Below are positions 58,101-64,000 of a stretch of DNA of 64,000 bases, one piece after another. A program made the translations under genes and the position numbers. The notes under the pieces are model-generated. The model searched no databases. It was not told where the DNA came from and saw nothing but the letters and a program-made list of their open reading frames with translations. Source of the stretch: Parietaria judaica (Eukaryota > Streptophyta > Magnoliopsida > Rosales > Urticaceae). Where the stretch lies: NCBI GenBank assembly GCA_954871525.1, contig OX940869.1:14501001-14565000 (forward strand). The letters run 5' to 3'. Each line of letters starts with the position of its first letter. Within the stretch, counting starts at the first letter, position 1.

Positions 58101-58365
58101 CGACGAAGAGGACGCGCGAATCGGCGGAGCTAGGGTTTCGGACGAGGACGAAGGCGGAGGACGATGAGGGAGCCGGGACGGGAGTCGGCGAGGGAGGGAG
58201 AGAGGGAGAGGGTGGGAGGTCGAGAGAGGGGTAGAGAGAGAAGGAGGAGTCGGAGTGCATGAGGGCGAGAGAGAGAGAGGAGGGCTCGAAGAGGAGGGAG
58301 GTCACGCGAGGGGAGGAGATAGAAGGGGTTGGGAGGCTGAGCTTGGAAGCTTGAACCACAACCAT
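55182..58365 (-). CDS. Plant protein of unknown function, beta-propeller-like, five exons
   Basis: Exons on the - strand: 58365-57561, 56626-56333, 56233-56102, 55952-55872, 55222-55182. All introns are GT-AG and all fall in the same phase (after codon position 1). The joined frame has no stops, is 1353 nt, and gives 450 residues from MVVVQASKLSLPTPS to YAYEVSSKVI. I chose the ATG at 58365; the frame extends 9 nt further only from a TTG. The protein opens with SSPRVTSLLFEPSSLSLAL, has a Ser/Pro-rich loop (about residues 50-75), and then repeats short strand-like blocks such as KVWIFAVRM, ALVLGEEFGVRLFNL, KFLILDSAGNLHLLCL and QTVWVSDGCHSVHVISL. These resemble blades of a WD40-type propeller. 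From memory, similar single-copy proteins occur across land plants without assigned function. It is the only intact host gene in the window. Confidence 0.85.
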
Positions 58366-59320
58366 TAGAGGCAACGCCGTCGCCGGAGTTGGAGGTTCGA
58401 TGTTGGGGTTACGGTGGGGTTAGCTCAGGCATTGGAGGAAGAAGACGACGACGACCAACATATATTTTTATTTTTTATTTTATTTTTCGGTGTATTTTTG
58501 CTGACTTCTAAAACTATATATGGAGGGTCTTTCGGTCATTTACGATTGTATTTTTGGGACTTCAAAAATTGAGACGTTAGTTATCAAAAAAGGGTTGCGT
58601 TTGATATTATTTATTTAGTCTTGTTTTTTAGTTCTAAAATAAATTAAATTGGTTTTTTATGTGTTTTGAAAAATTAATTTTAAAAAACAAAAAATAAAAT
58701 ATTTTAAGTTTTTTTTGCATGAATCGTAAAAGTTAAAATTCGTAGCTTTTAATATATTTTTTTATAAATAAAAATTGTTTTCCAGTCTATTTTAATCTTT
58801 TTACATTAAATATATTTATTTTACTAAACATTAAATCAATTTTTGGTTACTAACAACGAATGTTTTACAAATAATCTATACCGCTGAAGAGCTTCGGACA
58901 ATTTTTTTTTTTACAAATAATCTATTTTAATCTTTTTACAAATAATGTTTTACAATTAACATGTCATATATCGCTGAAGAGCTTCGGACAATTTTTTTTG
59001 GAGACGATGATTTTTGCCTGAGTTAAACCAGAAAATACGCCATAAAACTTGCTCGGTGATGTAACTCGTATGTTAACCCGTGCTTTCCGGAGGCTTCGTG
59101 ATGTGGTAATTCAGATCCTATGACACATTCATTGTGTTTGTAGCATTCTTGTGAGCTTGGATTACTTATAGCTTGATGTTTGATCTTGTAAGTCTTGTTG
59201 GCGATGTGTTGCACGCTGCCTCTTGGAGTTTGTTTGTTGTTGTTGGCATGGTCCGTGTAGGTTGACGTTGCGACTAGAGTTTTCCATAGTGAAGACGTCG
59301 TCACTTGATATCACCAATGG
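58366..59320. other. Upstream region of the host gene and AT-rich DNA
   Basis: 58366-58460 is a GA/GAC-rich leader of the - strand gene (GAAGAAGACGACGACGAC in the + strand). No clear TATA box is seen. Further right, CCGCTGAAGAGCTTCGGACA or its close copy occurs at about 58881 and 58971 in a direct duplication of about 90 bp. No other gene is visible. Confidence 0.5.
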
Positions 59321-59475
59321 GAGGTTGACGTTGCCGGATGAGGTTGTCGACGTTGGTGGTCGTCGCCTATGAGAGGTCGACATTGCCAACGAGGGTTGTC
59401 AATGTCGGTGAACGTGGCCAAAGAGGGGTCAATGTTGCCAAAGGAGGTCGTCGATGTCAGTGGACGTTGTCAAGG
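59321..59475. repeat. Three degenerate ~51-bp tandem repeats
   Basis: Units beginning GAGGTTGACGTTGCC (59321), GAGGTCGACATTGCC (59372) and GGGGTCAATGTTGCC (about 59424), each followed by GAGGTTGTCGACGTTGG or a close variant. A partial fourth unit, GACGTTGTC, ends the array. Confidence 0.7.
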
Positions 59476-59646
59476 GACTTTTATGGTTGTCAAAGCCTTT
59501 CCTAGGGCTTGGTGAAGTTTTCTGTTCCACGCCACGTAGTCGGGAATGCTTCGAGGTTGTTGTAGAGGGCGATTTTCACCGCCCTTTTCCAGTCACAGAG
59601 ATAATCACCAATAATCACCAAATAACAAATAAACAACAATAATTAA

Positions 59647-60332
59647 TGAATATCTCTGTTTTATTATATTTTCCGAAATGAGCTCGGTTTTCTTCCATTG
59701 AATAACTGGACAGATGAAGGATCATGAGCATAAATTTTTCTCTATTTTCTTAGCCTTTCTATTACAGGATCTCCTTCTCTCCTTTCCGGGCCTTTTTTCT
59801 CTATTTTTCCGAACCTTTACAAATGAGGCTTATCTTGCCTTTTATAGGGTTTACATTACACTCCCCTCGCGTCTTTCCCGCCTTTTCCCTTTTTAATCAT
59901 TCGCTTCCTGGCGTGATTTGAGGGAAGCGTAGTTAATCCCTGCTTTATGTCACTTCCGAGCAGGCTGCCATTATGGGTAGGTGAGCCTCATTAAATGCGC
60001 ATCATGTCAGCCGTCATTTGGCCCTGCAAGCCTCGTCGCTGGTGCTTCTCATCGAGTGAGTAGGTCGGCTTCATTAAATGCACATCTCGTCAATGGTCAT
60101 TCGGCTCTGCATAATCATCATGACGAAATTCATCGTCGAGTGCGATGGGACACTTCATCGCAGTTTGCTTTCATGTGGCTGTGTCTCCTCGCGGTCAAAC
60201 CTCCTCGAGGATAATCCTCCTCGGGGATAATCCCCCTCGGGTGATGATCTTCCTCGCCCTCCTTCATGTCGTTTATGGACAAAACGACACGAGTTGTGTT
60301 GAGGATGGATTTGACCAAATCCGACCTTAACA
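59647..60332 (-). repeat. Probable 3' LTR of a Tat-type element (copy D)
   Basis: On the - strand, a polypurine tract (AAAATGGGGGACTAAC) is directly followed by TGTTAAGGTCGG at 60332, the pattern of a 3' LTR start. A TATA box CCTATAAAAGG lies on the - strand at about 59837-59848. The far end is less certain; I propose ATATTCA at 59647, giving 686 bp. The second LTR and most of the element would lie beyond the right edge of the window, so no LTR pair or target duplication can be checked. Confidence 0.5.
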
Positions 60333-60350
60333 GTTAGTCCCCCATTTTAT
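60333..60350 (-). other. Putative polypurine tract, copy D
   Basis: GATAAAATGGGGGACTAAC on the - strand, adjacent to the TG of the proposed LTR. It is comparable to AAAAACTGGGGGGTTAA of copy C. Confidence 0.5.
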
Positions 60351-61114
60351 CAAGTGTATACACTTGGTAAAATAAAGTATAATTGTTTCGGGGATCGGCC
60401 TTAGCCAATATTTGTTGGTTTCCAGGTTGGTGATTGCTTCTTTGGCTCCTCGCGTGGCTATATTGCTAAACCACTTCTTTTCCTCGCCATGCCTCTTTTT
60501 CTTCTCTCCTCGTTGCGAGCCGGGTCCCTTGTCCGCGGGAGCTGCTGTGGCCTAAACGTCGTTGGTGTTTTCACCGAGAGCTCTCCTCACTTACCTAAAT
60601 CCTGTATAATATCAAAATATACGCCTCGAAGACAAAAGTGTAAACGTAAGCATACACTTTGTGAGTATAAAATATAATTGTTCCGACGAAACTCTTAGCG
60701 ATGAAGATCTCTCAGTAACGTTATTGACCGAGGAGATCCGACTCTCTCGCTTCCCCGACCGTTGTCTGGTTTTGGGCCCCACCTTGGTTTGCTTTTCCCA
60801 AAATTCGTCAGCCTCGAATCTTTCACACGTCTCTTCAGCATTAAATGCCCACCCTCTTTCACACTTGAGTACTTGCGGGGATTTATAACGGGCCCTTGAT
60901 AGGAGCCGTTGATGAGTTAGCGAACTTTGAATCTGGGTCGTTGGATCAGAACGCGCCTATCCATTCTTTTTCCCTTCTATAAATTCGGAGTTTATGCCCA
61001 CTTTTTCATATTTTCAAAAACTCTCTCTAAACCGCCATTGAGACATTCACTCCTCGTTGCTACCCTTATTCTCTCGTCTCCGAGCTTCTCCTCCTTTCTC
61101 TCCCAGACGCTCTG
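60351..61114 (+). promoter_or_regulatory. Spacer and promoter region of the 958-residue ORF
   Basis: No gene is seen between 60351 and 61114. CTATAAAT at 60977-60984 lies about 130 bases before the ATG at 61115. A pyrimidine-rich leader lies between them (CTCTCTCTAAACC, CTTCTCCTCCTTTCTCTC), as in many plant promoters. This suggests that the antisense ORF has its own + strand promoter outside the LTR. Confidence 0.55.
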
Positions 61115-63991
61115 ATGGCTCCTTCCCGCTCCGGCTTGGTCTTCAAGACCCGAAGCCCTGCCTCCGTCATGACGACCGAGGGTTTGCAATACATTGTCAA
61201 GAACTGTTCAGACTCGGAGCTCTGTTTCGCACGTCTCCCTTTCGAGGGTGAATTCGCCGACGAGCCTCAGAACGACTTCGTCTGCGTCTATGAGTCGTTC
61301 TTCCGCATCGTTGGCCTTCGCTTCCCGGTGCCACTCTTGGTCATGGTGTTCCTCTACGCCTTTGGGGTTCCGATCGCTCAGGTGAGCCCCAACACCCTTC
61401 GCCTCCTCCTCTGCACGCTCGCTATTGCATGCGAGCAGAAAGTGGAGCTTACGCTCGAGGACTTGATGCGCCTCTTCAAGGTCTCCCGGAATCCAAAGAA
61501 TCTGGATCGCTTTACCATCTCTCATCGCGTTCGACCGCACATTCTTACGAACACGCCGTCGAACGAGTCCGGCTGGGAGAATAAGTATTTCTTCGTTCGT
61601 GTGGGCAACTCCAACTTCGGTCCCCACCACTCTTTCCTACCGAGGGATTTGGTGCTCGAGGGGGTGGACCTCCCTCGATTTAAGCCCGAGGAGAACGAAA
61701 AGGCCAATGCGCGGTTCGAAGAGATCCACGCTGCTCTCCTTGCCAACCCTAGGCGCGATTGGAGTAAGGACTTCGGGGATCGGCGGATCGAGAGGTCTGA
61801 GGTCTATCAACTGGCCCGAATCCACGGAGCACCCCCGAACACTCTTCTCCCGAAAGGTTTCCTTCGCGAACCTGCCCCGGAGGGATCTCCCGTAGAGCGG
61901 AAGAAACCCGCTCCAAGGCCGAAGAAGAAATCCGAGGATAAATCCGTTGCTGCTAGGGACAACGCTCCCGTTGATCGGGATCGGGAGGTGCAGAGACCGT
62001 CGAGGTCCCAGGCAGGATCCGACGCCCCTCGCTACATGGGGCTCACCCCCCGAGAGGGTGGACCCTCGAGTAAACGCCCTATCGAGGATACCCGTGACGA
62101 GCGGCGGGCGAGAACCAGAACGGATTCCGTCACCCGCTCCCCGTCGGAGGCTTCCCGCTCCTCGAGGAGATCCCCTCGAGAAGAAAGCTCCTCGGGCAAG
62201 CGACCCGCCGAGGAGGTATGTGATGCTTCCCCTGCGAAGAAGACGAAGGTTCCTGCCCCGACCCCTGAGCCCGAAGCTGCTGATCCGTCTCGAGGAATAG
62301 CAGAAGGAGCTCCGGGCACCGCGCTTGTAGAGGGCGCAGCGGGGAAGACGGGACTGGCGTCGCCCTCTGCCGTGAATCCACGGGAGAGACTGGAGTTCGA
62401 CGACATCGAGCATCTGGTCGTCGCTCCGAATGCTCCCCCTCCACCCCCCTTGGGGGCTGAAAGCTCCATTCTTCCTTCCGCTCCTGGGGTCGCGGCCCAG
62501 TTCTCTCCGTCACCACCCCGGGAAATCCCCGACGAAGCGACGCGGGACCTGGCCGCGGCCTCTACGCCTCCGATTCAGTCTCCGGCCAAAGAGAGCCAGG
62601 TTCCGAGTGAGGAAGGTACGGGACCTATTGGCGAGGAAGTCGCCCGAGGAGAGACCTTCGCACCTGTCGGGCGCGAAGGCGACCAGGAACAGACTCCCTT
62701 CGGACCCGAGGAGGAACAGCCCGGGGCGCACCCCGAGGTGAGTCCTCCTGGCCCGAAGCTCCTTTCTAACGCATCTGGTGTCGAGGCCCTCGAGGGCTCA
62801 GGGATCCAGCCTTCTTCCGAACTTGCCGGCGTCCCCGACTCACAGGTACCTCTCATTGCTCCTTCTAGCGCGCCGCCGAAATCAACGGATGACTCGGCGC
62901 GGCCTTCTGCGTCATCCCTTGACCCCGAGGAGACACCTACCGGGTTGCCACAGCCTCAAGCCGGCTTCCCGGCCTTGCCGCCTCCGGGTGCACTTCCCGA
63001 GGCCGAAACTTCTCACGGGCTCGTCGATCCTCTCAACGAGTCCGTGGGGAGCTTGGAACTTGTCGACCGTGTCGCCCGGGGGATAGCCCTGTTGAAAGAT
63101 GTGATTACTTCCGAGCGGTTATCCATCGCTAGGGCAGAGAGAGAGACCAGTGAGTTGTCGGCAGAGCTCACGTTAGTCCGGGGACAGTTTGAGGTTTCCA
63201 CCCGCGACGGGCAGAAGTTCTGGGAGCAGGCCGAGAGGCTTTTCTCGGAGCTCGACGAGGCTACATCTGCCTTGGAGTCGGAAACTTCGTTGCGACGGGC
63301 CGCAGAAGCCGAGCTCAACGAGACCAAATCCGCCTTGGAGTTGGAATTCTCGTTGCGCCGGGCCGCAGAGGCCAAACTCGCGGAACAACAAAACTCTTTT
63401 GCTGTTAAGGAGGCGGGTCTCTCCGATGAGCTCCGGCTCAAGGCTGAGTGCCTCGCTCAGATTGGTGGAGCTGTTGGCGTACCACTCGAGCGGGAAGACC
63501 ACCTGGTGTCCCGGGTCGACGTCGTGCTGAGGAAGATCGCCGAGGACTTAGAGGCTGCGCGAGCCGAGGCAGTTGAGGAACGTCACGGCCGAGAGCGCCT
63601 ATTCGAGGAGGCCCAAGCCAAGCTGGAGCGTCTCTCGACGAGGTATGATTTTCTTGATCAATCCATCAATGCCCACCGTTTGGCCACCGCGTACCACGCC
63701 AATATCGTTTTGGTCGAGAAAATCCCTCCGGCGGCACGCGTCGAGGGCCTCGAAACCCGCTTGCCTTCGTGGCGCGAAAGCCACGATAAGCACCGGGTCG
63801 TGGTAGAAGAGCTGGACAAGAAGTCCGCCCGGGACCCTGATTCTCCACCGCTCTCCCCCTGCAAGCCGGCAGCCCTGGACTGCCGGAGGATTGAAGGCCT
63901 TGCCTCGGAGGGGGCCGCTCTCGGGTCCTCACCGCGGGATGGATCCGGCTCGAGCACCGAGACCCCGGCGCCTCCGGAGCCCACGGTATAG
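61115..63991 (+). CDS. Intact 958-residue Transposase_28-like protein (antisense extra ORF of copy D)
   Basis: A single open frame from MAPSRSGLVFK (61115) to the TAG at 63989. Residues about 20-190 form a folded domain with VYESFFRIVGLRFPVPLLV...PNTLRLLLCTLAIA...GWENKYFFV. This is the layout of the plant domain called Transposase_28 (putative gypsy type transposon), and it recalls the antisense ORFs of copies A and C. Residues about 250-640 are disordered, rich in Pro, Ser, Glu and Arg, with a basic RPKKKSEDK patch. Residues about 640-900 form a coiled coil. This includes two tandem 21-residue units (SLRRAAEAELNE and SLRRAAEAKLAE) spaced 63 bp apart. The C-terminus is again disordered. Despite the domain name, I see no catalytic transposase motif. 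It probably belongs to a - strand Tat element whose pol lies beyond 64000. A freestanding plant gene of this family cannot be excluded. Confidence 0.75.
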   Translation: MAPSRSGLVFKTRSPASVMTTEGLQYIVKNCSDSELCFARLPFEGEFADEPQNDFVCVYESFFRIVGLRFPVPLLVMVFLYAFGVPIAQVSPNTLRLLLCTLAIACEQKVELTLEDLMRLFKVSRNPKNLDRFTISHRVRPHILTNTPSNESGWENKYFFVRVGNSNFGPHHSFLPRDLVLEGVDLPRFKPEENEKANARFEEIHAALLANPRRDWSKDFGDRRIERSEVYQLARIHGAPPNTLLPKGFLREPAPEGSPVERKKPAPRPKKKSEDKSVAARDNAPVDRDREVQRPSRSQAGSDAPRYMGLTPREGGPSSKRPIEDTRDERRARTRTDSVTRSPSEASRSSRRSPREESSSGKRPAEEVCDASPAKKTKVPAPTPEPEAADPSRGIAEGAPGTALVEGAAGKTGLASPSAVNPRERLEFDDIEHLVVAPNAPPPPPLGAESSILPSAPGVAAQFSPSPPREIPDEATRDLAAASTPPIQSPAKESQVPSEEGTGPIGEEVARGETFAPVGREGDQEQTPFGPEEEQPGAHPEVSPPGPKLLSNASGVEALEGSGIQPSSELAGVPDSQVPLIAPSSAPPKSTDDSARPSASSLDPEETPTGLPQPQAGFPALPPPGALPEAETSHGLVDPLNESVGSLELVDRVARGIALLKDVITSERLSIARAERETSELSAELTLVRGQFEVSTRDGQKFWEQAERLFSELDEATSALESETSLRRAAEAELNETKSALELEFSLRRAAEAKLAEQQNSFAVKEAGLSDELRLKAECLAQIGGAVGVPLEREDHLVSRVDVVLRKIAEDLEAARAEAVEERHGRERLFEEAQAKLERLSTRYDFLDQSINAHRLATAYHANIVLVEKIPPAARVEGLETRLPSWRESHDKHRVVVEELDKKSARDPDSPPLSPCKPAALDCRRIEGLASEGAALGSSPRDGSGSSTETPAPPEPTV

Positions 63992-64000
63992 GACGTTGTC

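Noticed and set aside
61208..63984. Several ORFs of 60-258 codons on either strand inside 61115-63991
   Set aside because: They are shadows of the 958-codon ORF, favoured by its high GC and codon bias.

Overview
This is a window of nuclear DNA from a flowering plant, probably a eudicot. It is dominated by LTR retrotransposons. I see one well-supported host gene, no prokaryotic features, and no rRNA or tRNA genes. A plant origin is suggested by Ty3/gypsy elements of the Tat type (a second, archaeal-type RNase H after the pol RNase H, and an extra antisense ORF), a Ty1/copia element primed by initiator tRNA-Met, Helitron-like ends, and short GT-AG introns.

Layout. 1-1608 is AT-rich intergenic DNA. 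At 1618-1639 and 18548-18977 are the two parts of a Mutator-like MITE, split by Tat copy A (1640-18542, + strand, target duplication ATTAT). Copy A is itself interrupted by a 2.7 kb solo LTR of another family (10020-12710, target duplication ATAAG). 18987-26155 is AT-rich DNA with a possible hAT-like element, a Helitron candidate and an inverted repeat. Tat copy B (26161-32264, - strand, target duplication AAATA) has lost integrase, its 3' region and part of one LTR. Tat copy C (33758-47132, + strand, target duplication CATAT) is full length but full of stops. A Ty1/copia element with a large internal deletion lies at 49829-53824 (target duplication GAAGA). The host gene is at 55182-58365 on the - strand: five exons and 450 residues, a plant protein of unknown function that I read as beta-propeller-like. 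The right end (about 59647-64000) looks like the 3' end of a fourth, - strand Tat-type element (D), with an intact 958-residue antisense ORF.

Copies A, B and C are one family. They share TG..CA LTRs starting TGTTACGG, a primer binding site starting TGGCG, a leader made of 10-bp repeats rich in TTCGAA, and Gag-Pol in one frame (Gag, protease, RT, RNase H, archaeal-type RNase H, integrase). Copies A and C also keep a 3' region of roughly 112-115 bp tandem repeats followed by a convergent antisense coding region. All gag-pol genes here are broken. The least understood parts are the antisense coding regions, which keep matching splice sites in copies A and C and are intact as a long ORF in D, and the decamer leader array.

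All family assignments come from reading motifs and translations. No database search was run.
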